A DNA stretch of 64,000 nucleotides from Paraflavisolibacter caeni (lineage in GTDB: Bacteria; Bacteroidota; Bacteroidia; Chitinophagales; Chitinophagaceae): assembly GCF_025628885.1 (NCBI RefSeq), contig NZ_JAOTIF010000018.1, positions 1 through 64,000 of the forward strand, given 5' to 3'. The notes beneath the pieces were generated by a model. It was not told the origin of the DNA. It searched no databases and was given only the letters and a program-made list of their open reading frames with translations. Below are positions 30,510-41,000 of the stretch, in pieces. Numbering within the stretch: the first letter of the stretch is position 1; the number at the start of each line of letters is the position of its first letter. A program made the translations under genes and the position numbers.

Positions 30510-33500
30510 TTAACGTTTTTTATTATTCCACCATTCGAAAAAGCCAGGTGGTGCAGGCTTAGAAACTTCTTTACCTGTATGACTGTTTTTTTCTAGTACA
30601 TTACCTGGTTTTTTCGGATCTGGCTTTAGTTTTTTAAATGGATTGTTTGTTCCATCTGCTCTTCCAGTTTGGTTCCTTTCACCTTTTATATCAAATACCC
30701 TTGGCGGAACATAATTCGTATTATCTCTTAATGAAAACCAATTCGGCTGGTAAGTAGGATGTGTTTCACTTTGACTGTAATTATATAGACTATAACCAAC
30801 AAGAACTGCTCCACCTGTTGCCGCAGCAGGAATCAGAAATGGATATGTTTCCGGCTGAGTTAAACTCACTGCGATAGCTCCTTTTATAATATCTTCATTA
30901 CTATTGTTTGTATTTTTAACACCACTGTTTGCCGGCACCACCTCGGGCCGGGGCGAGGGGCTTGGAGTAGGCAGAATAACAGCAGGCTGATTACTTGGCT
31001 TAGGCCTAGTCCCAACCACAACGACTGCAGGTAACTCTTTAGGCTTTTCTGGTGTAGATGTTTCCGGCGGCTTTGTTGGATCTGTTGAGAATAATCCCAG
31101 CGGATCATTATAAGATATGGGATTATCGTATGCAAACACATAAGGCGACCAATCCTCGTAATCATCTGCCAGTTCATCCATCTGATGGAACCTGCCGATT
31201 TGCGGATCATAGCTCCTAAATTCTGTTGCATATAATTCCAATCCTGTGCCATCGGAAAACTCCTTACTTTCTAATTCTGTACCATCATTGAACTTGCGTC
31301 TATTCTCCAACATCCCCATTGCCTTACTGCTGATTCCAGCCATGGTGAGTCCGAAAGGATAGTAGTGGGTTTCTTCCAGCACAGGGCCTCGGGTGTGGAT
31401 CACCTGCAGGTTGTCAAAGAACACATCGACATTGCTCTCATTGCTCACGTAAACATACAAATATCCATTCTTCTCAACAGCAATATTTTGCAAGGCTGCA
31501 TCTGAAAACCAGTGGTTCTTTACCGCCCCGCTACCACCTACCCTGCTGAAACCACCTCCCATATAGCGAAACTGCTCATCCAAGAGTATGTAGTTAATAT
31601 AGGCCTTGGGTGTATTGCTGTTCTCTCCATTATTACCCCTAATAAAGGAAGAAGGAATAAGACCGGTGTTTACCCCCTCCAATTGAGGAGCCGTAACACC
31701 CTTGCCTACTGCGACATTTCCAGGAGTATTCAGAAAAGCATCTAGTATATCTCTTAATGCAAGGGTGGTAGAATTACTGTTGTTAAAATTATCTGTGGCG
31801 TTGTAATAAGATTTCCCATGAATGTTGAGCACATCTCCTGCCATTACCTTCACCGCCATAGCCAGTCCTGTCTTGTTGGTACTGCCATTTACCCTATACA
31901 GCCGATCACTTACAGCCCCATCACTCACCGTGTAATTAGAGGGATAGGAGCCAGAAGCAATACTATTGTAAGGCGGGTTGCCATTGTTATTGCTGTAGTC
32001 AAGGCTACCGCTCCATGAAGATATCTGAGAACGGGTTCTGATTTGGTTATCATCAATGCTGAAAAATTCTTTTTCCCAGCCTATCATGGATTTATCCCCC
32101 AAGGTCATGCTGCCCTCCAAAGTAGCGGCAGGATAAAAGTTGGTCTGCTGTTCTTCGGTCAACACCATGCGGACATTGCCCAAATGATCTTTGATAAAAT
32201 AATCATAAACGAAAGAACCATTGTCTGCCTTATAGCGGATTCGTCCTTCCTCCTGGGGTAAAAACTGCAGCACATCATCTTCATAAGTCCCCAATAAATA
32301 GAGGGTCGTTTTTGCAGGCTTGCCGGTTTCTGCAACCACTTTTTTCAGTTTATTGCCCCCCGCATCATAAGTATAAGTAATAGTACCTTTTGCCGTTGTT
32401 ATGAGGGAAGGGAGGTTGAGGTGATTGTAGGTAATGGAATTGATGCTTTTGTTGGCATCAAGGGTCAGGTTGCCATTTTGGTCATAATCGTAATCCGTAG
32501 TTCCTTTTGTAGCAGCATCATACTTAAAATCACCCAGTTTGCTGTCTTTATCGTTAAAAGCATCACTTACGCCATAGAGCTTATTTCTAAGTTCATGTCC
32601 ATCAAAAGTATAATTATAGGTAAGGTCATCTATCTGAGCCTTTGATACACCTTTTAAGCCCCACTGCTGCATGCGTTTAATATTGCCATTGGCATCATAA
32701 GCAGAGACAGGATCTGAACCATTGCCCATCTTAACTGAAAAATCAATGGTGGCATTGGAGACAAAGTCTGTTCCGTTGTGCTGGGTAAAATCAGCTTTGA
32801 GCAGGCGATTAGCAGCATCGTAGTCATAGTCATACTTTCTGCGCTCTCCATCTCCAATGCTTCTCCACACTGAGCCTGCAATATTGCCATTGAAGGCATC
32901 TTTTGCATAATTACCTACCACTTGGGCAGAGGCTGTTGCAATTGCTTTTTTGTCATAGCCAAGGTCAAAACCAAAATAGCGGTCATTTTGGTTTGCATTT
33001 TTGGCAAACTCTCTGTTTACCCCTAAGAGCCAGCCCCTGATGTTATAGGCATAATCCAGGGTTTCCAGTCCGTTATTGCCATTATAAGCAGGTGCAAGCT
33101 TTTTACTTTTCAGCTGTCCCAGGGCATCATACTCCATGGAGGTGATCTGCTTCCAGCCGCTTGCATTTACGTTCTTTTCAATGGTTGTTATTCTTCCCAA
33201 ATCATCATAGTTATTTTTGGTAGCCACCTCAAAGTTTTGGACCGCGGCACCTCCTTTTTGATGCTTGATATGGCTGCGCAATACCTTGCCAGCAAAGTCA
33301 TAGCGGGTGGTTACGATATCTATACCATCGCTTATATTGGTGGCCTGCACCTGGATCACCCTTCCCTTTTCATCATAGATGTTCACGGAGTAGAGGTATT
33401 TACTTTCGCCCAATACTTTGACTTTGGTCCAACTCACCAGTCCCTTTGTTCTTGATGATTGTACCAAGGGTTCAGCATAGTCTGATGGAACTAAAGAATA

Positions 33501-36500
33501 GTCCAGGTAAGATCCATAGACATTTTGTAAGGATCCATTGAGGCCTGCAGGCAGGCCACTGTAATCCCCATCATAGTGGGTTTCGGTGAGCAGTTCCCAA
33601 CCTGAGGTGGGCTCCGCAGAAAAAGGATAAGGAGTAAAACTGCTGGTGTTGGCCATGGCCTGCCCCCTGTGGTAATCCCCATCTTGGGCGTTTTGCCACA
33701 ACCCTGTTTTTACAGGCCGGTTCAGTTCGTCATAAAAGGTCACCATCCATTTTTCCTGACCTGACTTCCTCATATTGCCGTCCTGGCTCATCACTAACCG
33801 GTCCCGGACGTCATAGACCATTTGAACAGCCGCTGCCCCCGGCACCTTTTTTAGGATCATCCTTCCTCTTGCATCATACTCATAGCGGAAGGTAAGTTCC
33901 TCTAACATAGTGGTCTTTGTTGCCAAGGAGGACCAGCTGTTTTCTTCATTTAATTTCTCCACAGCCTTGGGTTGGAGTACAGCCCTAAGCTGCCCCAAAT
34001 CATCGTAGATATAATAGGTAGAAAGCCAGCCCCCATAGCCCCTGCCGGAGCCATCATCTTTGACAGCTGCGGAGTTGAAGGTTTCCAATAGCTGCACTTT
34101 CTTTAGAATCACCCGCCCTTCCTTATCCTTGAACTCAATGACCTGTTTTCCGTGTTCATCTTCCGTTACAGTTTTATACAGTTCCCCTGCAGGATAAGGA
34201 CTGAGGGAACAGGTGTAGGTACCAAAATCACCCACCACATCCGTGACGCTCCACATCCTTACCTCATCGGCCAGGGTATTGGTCCAGTGTTGGGTTGCTA
34301 TACCCCGGTTGCTGCCAGTCCAACTGTCTCCCGGTGTAGTAATCTTATTCACCCTGTTTAAAGGAGAGGCTTCAAATTCCGTCTGGCCATAATAAAAAGA
34401 TTCCTCTGGAGTTTGTACTTTGTAAAAGTTATTTAATTCACCCAAGGGATTGACCTTAAACTTGCCATCCCCCGTAGTGGAAACAAAAGGCAAGTATTGA
34501 ACCGCCTCCCGTCCAAAGGGATCATACACAGTTGGCTTCACCACGTCTTTTCCGCCATTGCTGCCTTGTTTGGTTACCGTTTGCACCAGCCTCCCCAATC
34601 CGTCAAGGTACTGGGTTGCTTGCTTTACTTCCCGTACATCACTAATCCCATCTGCTGTTTGTGCGTCTGTTATGCCGCCTCGCATGAATTCTCTTACCTT
34701 GATGTAGTTCAGGTTTTCTGCTTCCACAGTCCCAATGATAATCTTACAAGCATTGGTATAAGCGGTCTCCACTCCGCAAACCGCTTTTCTCCGGTACCAG
34801 GTGGTATTAGACAAATTGCCCACTTCATAGCTAAGGCCAGTTGCACCAGTTATACTGGTGAAAATAATTCCATTCGAAGATTGTTCCCATTGATAGGCAT
34901 AAGCTCCTGCGCAACCTCCCTGGCTTGCTCCATTGGCGGCCAGATGGCCAGGACTGGTATTGGGTACAATGGTATACTCATTCGGCACAATACTTCCTGG
35001 CTGAAGAGGTGGGCTAACCGTAACCACTGCCGAAAGGCTGTTGGCACTCAACCCATTGCTAGACACCACTACCCGGTAATAGGTAGTCCCAACCACATTT
35101 GCCGGTGGCGTATAGCTTGATCCTGTTGCACCTTCAATGTTAACTGGACTGGTAAAAGAGCTAGTGGAAGACTGTTGCCATTGGTATGTATATGTACCAC
35201 TGCCACCAGTCACACCGCCTGATACCAGTGTAACTGTAGTACCGTTGTAATGCACATTTTGACTTGCAGGGCTCACACTACCGCCTTGCAAAGCAGCGTA
35301 CACAGTTACTGACGCTATACTGCTATAAGCAGTAACCCCATTGCTACTCACCGCTACCCGGTAAAACAAAGTCCCGGACATATCTGATGGTGGTGTATAG
35401 GTTGTAGTGTTAGCCCCTGTAATATTGGTAGGACTTGTAAAGGAACTGCTGGATGATTGCTGCCATTGGTAGGTGTAGCTGCCATTGCCGCCTGTAACTC
35501 CACTGAGAGTAAGCGGTGTGGCAGGGCTGTTAAGGTTAAGATTTTGAGATATTGGACTTACACTTCCCGGCTGCAAATCAGGATATACGGTGACTACAGC
35601 GGTACTGCTATAGGCAGAAGCACCGTTACTGCTCACCATAACCCTGTAATACAATGTGCCGGAAACACTAGTAGGTGGCGTGTAGGTGGCAACAGTAGCT
35701 CCTGCGATATTGCTTACATCAGTAAAAGAACTGTTGGAAGCTTTCTGCCATTGGTAAGTATAAGTGCCACTGCCGCCTGTGACGCCACTTATGGAAAGGG
35801 TTGTTGGGGTGTTGTTTAGGTTCAGAGTCTGTGATGCCGGACTAATGCTTCCTCCCACAACAGCAGGATACACTGTAACGGAAGCGATGCTACTGTAAGC
35901 AGATACCGCATTACTGGTGACGAATACGCGATAATAGGTGTTCGATGTTAGACTGCCAGGCATATAAGTAGAAGCAGTGGCCCCGCTAATGTTGGTGAAG
36001 TTAGCGCCATCAGAAGAACTCTGCCACTGGTAAGCATAACTGCCGTTGCCACCTGTAACACCAGTAGAACTCAGGGTTCCGGGACTGGTACCATAGTTAA
36101 TGGCGGTGGAGGCCGGACTTATACTACCCGCCTGCAATGGCGGATATACGTTTACTACAGCAGATGAACTATAAGCGGTAGTGCCCAGGCTAGTGACAGC
36201 AAGCCTGTAATATTTAGTGGCTGTAAGAAGCCCCGGATCATAGGCAGTGCTGTTAGCGCCGCTGATATTGGTGTAGTTAACGCCATCCGCAGAACTCTGC
36301 CACTGGTAAGTGTAAGAGCCATTTCCCCCCGCTACCCCGGTTGAGGATAGGGTGGATGCCGTAGTATTGTAATTAATGTATTGGGGCGAGGGAATCACAC
36401 CACCCGGCTGAAGGGCAGGATATACATTTACAACTGCCGTATTGGTATAAGCCACTTCCGGGCCGCAGGTCACTTTTCTACGGTAATAGCGGGTTGCCGA

Positions 36501-37316
36501 TATAGGCCCTGGTGGAGAATAATAGAAACCATTTGCCCCACTGATGTCGTAAAAAGTGGTTCCATTGTCGGAATATTGCCACTGGTAATTATAGCTTCCA
36601 CCGCATCCTCCGCCTGAAGCCCCATATCCGCCATAGCCTCCGGGTGTGCCACCGGAGTAAATGGATTGCGACTCCGGGGAAATGCTTCCGCCGGTTAACT
36701 GGGGATTGACATACACCGTGGCCACATTGGAATAGCCGACCGTGCCAGTGCTTGTTTCTGTAACCATTCTACGGTAATAGGTGGTTTGGGTAAGTCCAGA
36801 AGAAAATGATAGATTTTCCGCTGTTTTACCCGACAGACTCGACCAGTTGGTACCATTGGTTGACTGCTCCCACTGATATGCATAAGAAGGATAACAGCCC
36901 CCCCCTGAGGCTGCAGAACAGCTTATGGTGCCGGGCGTGTAGTTGTAAGTGATAGTTTGTGAACCATTGGAACTAATTGAGCCTGAGTTTAGGGCGTCTG
37001 TTACCGTTACATTCAAAAAAGCAGCGCCATTAGGGGTATAAACAGTAATTTGACCACTTGTGGTAAACTTGATCATTAAGTAATTTAATCCATATCCGCT
37101 TTCACATTGATTCCCATTAGCCGATGTCCCGCCATAGACACACCACTGGATGTAGTCACTATAACTATAGTTACCGGTAAGATAGTAAAGGTTCTCCACG
37201 CCGGCCTGTACACAAGTGGGACCACCCATATACACCTGGGAAAAGCCAGATTTGCTAAAGGCAAGTAAAAAAGAAAGGCTGATCAATAATCTTTTTATTG
37301 CGGTCTTATGCTGCAT
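30510..37316 (-). CDS. Giant secreted Ig-like/RHS-repeat protein with polymorphic C-terminal tip
   Basis: This 2268-residue protein starts with a signal peptide (about 1-26). Residues 110-880 are eight Ig-like modules, each with a YQWxxS core and an AYSSxAxVTVYP-type end. Next comes a DUF6443-like segment (about 885-1000, GLGRLVQTVTKQGS), then YD/RHS repeats. The RHS core follows (YDPQIGRFHQMDELADDYEDW to NDPLGLF, near 2072). After the core come a Pro-rich linker, one membrane-like segment (about 2155-2175) and a basic tip with TGRADGTNNPFKKLK and GNVLEKNSHTGKE. The tip is likely the toxic part. The Sel1 gene follows at once. No T6SS genes lie nearby, so the export route is unknown. Confidence 0.88.
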   Translation of the reverse strand: MQHKTAIKRLLISLSFLLAFSKSGFSQVYMGGPTCVQAGVENLYYLTGNYSYSDYIQWCVYGGTSANGNQCESGYGLNYLMIKFTTSGQITVYTPNGAAFLNVTVTDALNSGSISSNGSQTITYNYTPGTISCSAASGGGCYPSYAYQWEQSTNGTNWSSLSGKTAENLSFSSGLTQTTYYRRMVTETSTGTVGYSNVATVYVNPQLTGGSISPESQSIYSGGTPGGYGGYGASGGGCGGSYNYQWQYSDNGTTFYDISGANGFYYSPPGPISATRYYRRKVTCGPEVAYTNTAVVNVYPALQPGGVIPSPQYINYNTTASTLSSTGVAGGNGSYTYQWQSSADGVNYTNISGANSTAYDPGLLTATKYYRLAVTSLGTTAYSSSAVVNVYPPLQAGSISPASTAINYGTSPGTLSSTGVTGGNGSYAYQWQSSSDGANFTNISGATASTYMPGSLTSNTYYRVFVTSNAVSAYSSIASVTVYPAVVGGSISPASQTLNLNNTPTTLSISGVTGGSGTYTYQWQKASNSSFTDVSNIAGATVATYTPPTSVSGTLYYRVMVSSNGASAYSSTAVVTVYPDLQPGSVSPISQNLNLNSPATPLTLSGVTGGNGSYTYQWQQSSSSSFTSPTNITGANTTTYTPPSDMSGTLFYRVAVSSNGVTAYSSIASVTVYAALQGGSVSPASQNVHYNGTTVTLVSGGVTGGSGTYTYQWQQSSTSSFTSPVNIEGATGSSYTPPANVVGTTYYRVVVSSNGLSANSLSAVVTVSPPLQPGSIVPNEYTIVPNTSPGHLAANGASQGGCAGAYAYQWEQSSNGIIFTSITGATGLSYEVGNLSNTTWYRRKAVCGVETAYTNACKIIIGTVEAENLNYIKVREFMRGGITDAQTADGISDVREVKQATQYLDGLGRLVQTVTKQGSNGGKDVVKPTVYDPFGREAVQYLPFVSTTGDGKFKVNPLGELNNFYKVQTPEESFYYGQTEFEASPLNRVNKITTPGDSWTGSNRGIATQHWTNTLADEVRMWSVTDVVGDFGTYTCSLSPYPAGELYKTVTEDEHGKQVIEFKDKEGRVILKKVQLLETFNSAAVKDDGSGRGYGGWLSTYYIYDDLGQLRAVLQPKAVEKLNEENSWSSLATKTTMLEELTFRYEYDARGRMILKKVPGAAAVQMVYDVRDRLVMSQDGNMRKSGQEKWMVTFYDELNRPVKTGLWQNAQDGDYHRGQAMANTSSFTPYPFSAEPTSGWELLTETHYDGDYSGLPAGLNGSLQNVYGSYLDYSLVPSDYAEPLVQSSRTKGLVSWTKVKVLGESKYLYSVNIYDEKGRVIQVQATNISDGIDIVTTRYDFAGKVLRSHIKHQKGGAAVQNFEVATKNNYDDLGRITTIEKNVNASGWKQITSMEYDALGQLKSKKLAPAYNGNNGLETLDYAYNIRGWLLGVNREFAKNANQNDRYFGFDLGYDKKAIATASAQVVGNYAKDAFNGNIAGSVWRSIGDGERRKYDYDYDAANRLLKADFTQHNGTDFVSNATIDFSVKMGNGSDPVSAYDANGNIKRMQQWGLKGVSKAQIDDLTYNYTFDGHELRNKLYGVSDAFNDKDSKLGDFKYDAATKGTTDYDYDQNGNLTLDANKSINSITYNHLNLPSLITTAKGTITYTYDAGGNKLKKVVAETGKPAKTTLYLLGTYEDDVLQFLPQEEGRIRYKADNGSFVYDYFIKDHLGNVRMVLTEEQQTNFYPAATLEGSMTLGDKSMIGWEKEFFSIDDNQIRTRSQISSWSGSLDYSNNNGNPPYNSIASGSYPSNYTVSDGAVSDRLYRVNGSTNKTGLAMAVKVMAGDVLNIHGKSYYNATDNFNNSNSTTLALRDILDAFLNTPGNVAVGKGVTAPQLEGVNTGLIPSSFIRGNNGENSNTPKAYINYILLDEQFRYMGGGFSRVGGSGAVKNHWFSDAALQNIAVEKNGYLYVYVSNESNVDVFFDNLQVIHTRGPVLEETHYYPFGLTMAGISSKAMGMLENRRKFNDGTELESKEFSDGTGLELYATEFRSYDPQIGRFHQMDELADDYEDWSPYVFAYDNPISYNDPLGLFSTDPTKPPETSTPEKPKELPAVVVVGTRPKPSNQPAVILPTPSPSPRPEVVPANSGVKNTNNSNEDIIKGAIAVSLTQPETYPFLIPAAATGGAVLVGYSLYNYSQSETHPTYQPNWFSLRDNTNYVPPRVFDIKGERNQTGRADGTNNPFKKLKPDPKKPGNVLEKNSHTGKEVSKPAPPGFFEWWNNKKR
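34720..37000 (-). repeat. Internal repeats encoding eight Ig-like modules
   Basis: Units of about 270-290 bp recur, each encoding YQWxxS and YYRxxV-type strands. The middle units (about 35000-36400) are the most alike and include near-identical stretches for GVTGGNGSYTYQWQ. They may recombine and change copy number. Confidence 0.75.
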
Positions 37317-37362
37317 AAGTAGTAGTTATGGTTTATAGTTGTGGGGGTTTAGGAGGTGGACT

Positions 37363-38010
37363 TTATTTCTTTTCTGTTACAGGCATTACAAATACTGTGA
37401 TTTCATTGGTATATCCTATCGTTTGAGACTTGCTTTCAACTACTTTTCTTCTAAAAAAAGTAGTTTGTTTAAGTGGCGCAGCAAAAGAGAGGTTAGGTTC
37501 TGTAGCACCGATGATTTCTTTCCAATGCACCTTATTCAAAGACTCTTCCCATTGATAAGAAAAAGAAGGTGAACAGTTTCCACCGCTTGCCTGCGTGCAG
37601 GATAATGAAGCAGGTATTTTTCTAACAGTTAGAATTTGCTTATCGGCAGTTTCAATAAAACCAGGTTTAAAACCAGGCGCAATATTTACACCTAAATCGG
37701 CTGTGCCAGCCTGTGAACTTACGGTAACCTTGCCTGTGTTTCGGCCTGCACTCCACTGCAGGCGAATGGAAGAGACAGTTTGTTTCTCCACGCAAGTAGT
37801 GTTGGTTTCCACCAGCACGCCTCCTTCCACACAAATATTGATTTTATCGTTTTCTTTCCAGTCCCCTTTAATATCATATTGGTATACCATTCCAGTAAGT
37901 ACACATTCTGCACCCGAGATAGTAACCTGCGCAAAACTTATTGAACAGGAGAAAAGACCAAGCAAAACCAGCAACACCTTTTGAGCGCCGGACGATAAAT
38001 AATGAAACAT
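37363..38010 (-). CDS. Small secreted Ig-like protein of the RHS operon
   Basis: The 215-residue protein has a signal peptide (about 1-28) and then resembles the first 200 residues of the giant RHS protein. It shares the start after cleavage (VTISGAECV versus VYMGGPTCV), the SCTQASGGNCSPSFSYQWEES unit and the FFRRKVVESKS strand. It looks like a detached N-terminal module. It lies 20 nt after the YD-repeat gene and 46 nt before the RHS gene, so all are co-transcribed. It may serve as an adaptor or a binding partner; the function is unknown. Confidence 0.75.
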   Translation of the reverse strand: MFHYLSSGAQKVLLVLLGLFSCSISFAQVTISGAECVLTGMVYQYDIKGDWKENDKINICVEGGVLVETNTTCVEKQTVSSIRLQWSAGRNTGKVTVSSQAGTADLGVNIAPGFKPGFIETADKQILTVRKIPASLSCTQASGGNCSPSFSYQWEESLNKVHWKEIIGATEPNLSFAAPLKQTTFFRRKVVESKSQTIGYTNEITVFVMPVTEKK

Positions 38011-38030
38011 AGTTTATAGCTTATAAGGGG

Positions 38031-41000
38031 TTATTGTTTGTATTTGTATTCAAATGTTTTAATGACATTACCGTCCATATCTTTGATCAACAGTAATCGT
38101 CCGAAACTATCATACTCATAATAGCTGGTACGACCATTGACATCCGTCTGCGAGGTCATACCAATGAGCGGATCATAGGTATAAGTAGTCATGAACGCAT
38201 CGGCGGGATAGAGCCTCACTTCATCTATGCTGCCAGTGCCGGAAATAGACAATGAAGTGCCTGTAGCTGTAATCTTGTGCTCGAAATAGGTCCATCCGTT
38301 AACTGTTGATCCTGTAGTTACTGTGCCAGTACCGCCGGTTACTGTATACGGTGTAGTTGCATTGCGCCAATAAGAAATAATATAGGTCTTACCATTAGTA
38401 ACAGCTTTATCCAAACCAGTAGTAGAAGTAAGGTTATAATAGCTCCTTCCTGTTGGAACAAAGGTTCCAGCAGTAGGTATAGTAACTGTTCCGGTGTAGT
38501 TCCAGTTGCCTTTTGAATTATCTTCAAAAGAGGAATAGGCTATCTCGCTAGCAGAAGTATTTTTCGCTTCGGCAACCATGTACCTGTCGTCATACCCCCA
38601 TAAGTAAGCGGAGCGAATGCCGTCTTTAGAAACAAATTCGAGTGGATTGCCATTGGGGGAATAGTCGATTACTTCATCCCTTTGTACATATTGTGAACCT
38701 GAAGGTTTAATCTCTAATTCATAACTCTTGGCTGGCTTTATAATCTGGTTCGCACCGAATTTGGCATAGTCGATTTTACTTGCTGACACTGTAATATCAC
38801 CAGGAGAAATTGTTGTCGAAGTTCCGATTACAGGAGAGATGATATTTTTGGAAACCATGTCCGCAATTATAGGGGGAGTACCTGATATACTGATTGCGGG
38901 ATATGCAAACGAATTAGAAATGTATTTCCCATCGCTGGTTTTTATTGTTTTACCTATGAGTTGATTCCTTTCATTATAACTATAGCCCTCATCGGTAATT
39001 ATTAAGTTGCCCTGTTGATCGTATACTGTGGTTGTTTTGCCAGTTAAAGAGGAAACGCCTTGGTAACAGGGCTGGCCAGCAAAAGTGCCGGACACATCAA
39101 AAGTTGGAGCTCCAAAATAAAAGTCCCACCCTTCTGGGTGGCTGGAGAGATTATAGACTTCTGGCAAATAATTATTGCCAAATACATAATCCAAATAGTT
39201 GTTAATCGCCATAGGAGCCCATATATTTTTTTCTTTTTTCACTAGTTTAAACTGATGGGCCTGTCCGTCAAATTTGTAGTCTGCTTTTTCCATCAGTCTG
39301 TCGTAATAATAGGGCTTTGCTACATATCCAATTGTATTTCCGTAGTATGTGTTTGGCTCAATTGATGACCATGGGAAATCTCCACTTAAATCATATTTAT
39401 AAACGGTCTTACCTTTCGGGAATATTTGATTATCCTCATCGATCTGTCCTTCATAAACGGTCACTTCGGAATACACAATCGGCCGTCGGCCATTTAATAG
39501 CCTTCGAAAATTGCCTGCGCTTAAAGTCACGGCAGATCCCCATTGTTGTGGTAGTCCCTTCAATATATTGTAGGGGTTGGCAAAAACTTCGCGCTGTCCC
39601 ATCGCATTCAAACCGACAATCATATTTTTTGCAGGGTAACCTGCCGTCTCCCAGTCGGCATAGCTCAAATATGTCCGCACATTAGGATCTGCAACAACTT
39701 CACCAAGTCCCGTATGATTAAAGGGAGACAAATCATTTGGCCCATAAACCTCTCCACGGGTTTTACCATAGCGATAGTTCAATTTACTTGTCAAAACTCC
39801 ACTGCTTGAGTAAGCTGTTATGGTCTTTATTCTAATACCAGGCGCATATTTTATAGAACGATTTTGTGGATCATATGCATAATCACCATTGTAATCAGTT
39901 AAACTTAAAAACTGATGACTTTCCCACTCAAAATCTGTGTATCCTCCTGTTGGGTATTTAATACGGTTGATGGCAAACGCGTAATTAGAACTGCGGCAGT
40001 CATAAGACGAATAAGAAGGTAGCGAAATTTTGTATTTGTCAAAAGGGGAAGGATCATTATTATCTTTTGTAACCGAGGTTACACCATTTGGATAGGGGCC
40101 TAAGTCCCAGCCGACATAAATATTGAAATTGGGCATATCTCTACCCGAGGTATTGGTAAGATAACCCCAGTGGTCAACTGCATTAAACGATACAATACTT
40201 GGATTGGTGAATTCGTATTTAAGAGGAGTAGCATTTGCATCGGACCCTTTTATAGAAACATAGTCCAGAGTAGCAAGGGGAAAATTAAAACCAGGATCAT
40301 AAACTCCACCACTGCGAAGTGTAGTTCCAAAGCTAATCTCCTTTATAACGGACTGATCTTCTAATATTTGAATTTTGTTAGCTTGATAACTATTACCAAC
40401 ACTCACAGAATTATAAAATACCCTGATTTGATTTTTACCGTTTGTGCCATAAGTGACCGAGGTTAAAAGGCGCATTTTATATGCATTGGGTGTGATTTCA
40501 TTGAATCGTTGAGAACTAGACTCAAGTACCCATATCGAAGAACCGCTGCCATTTTCTTTCAATTTATAACGACCAGAGAACCTTAGACTTCCCTCCTCAA
40601 GTGTATAGCCCGTAGGAGTCATTACTATATCATAAGCGAAAAGAATCGGCTCAGATGAATTCGGGAGATCGATGCGGGTTAATTGCCAGGATACATAACT
40701 GCCACCATAAAGAACCTGTGTCCAGTCTGAGCGAGGATAATCCGCTGCATCAAAAGTGTATTTCACTCCATCTTCGTCTATAATTATAAACGATTCTATC
40801 TGTGAGTTCAATACGTTACAAGTAATTTTAACCTGCCTACCATCGGAAACTAGGTAGACTCTACTATCATTTTGATTGTCAATAATAAAATCAAAGCCGC
40901 TGCCATTGGGCAATACTACATTGAATTTGTCATGAGCATAGTTATATTCAGTCAAGCAACTTCCACAGTGATTAAAATTGATGGGAGCCAGAGTAGGGTC

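Noticed and set aside
34720-37000. Repeat array that might be taken for CRISPR
   Set aside because: Units are about 270-290 bp, coding and in frame with the RHS gene; no short direct repeats with spacers were found anywhere in the window.
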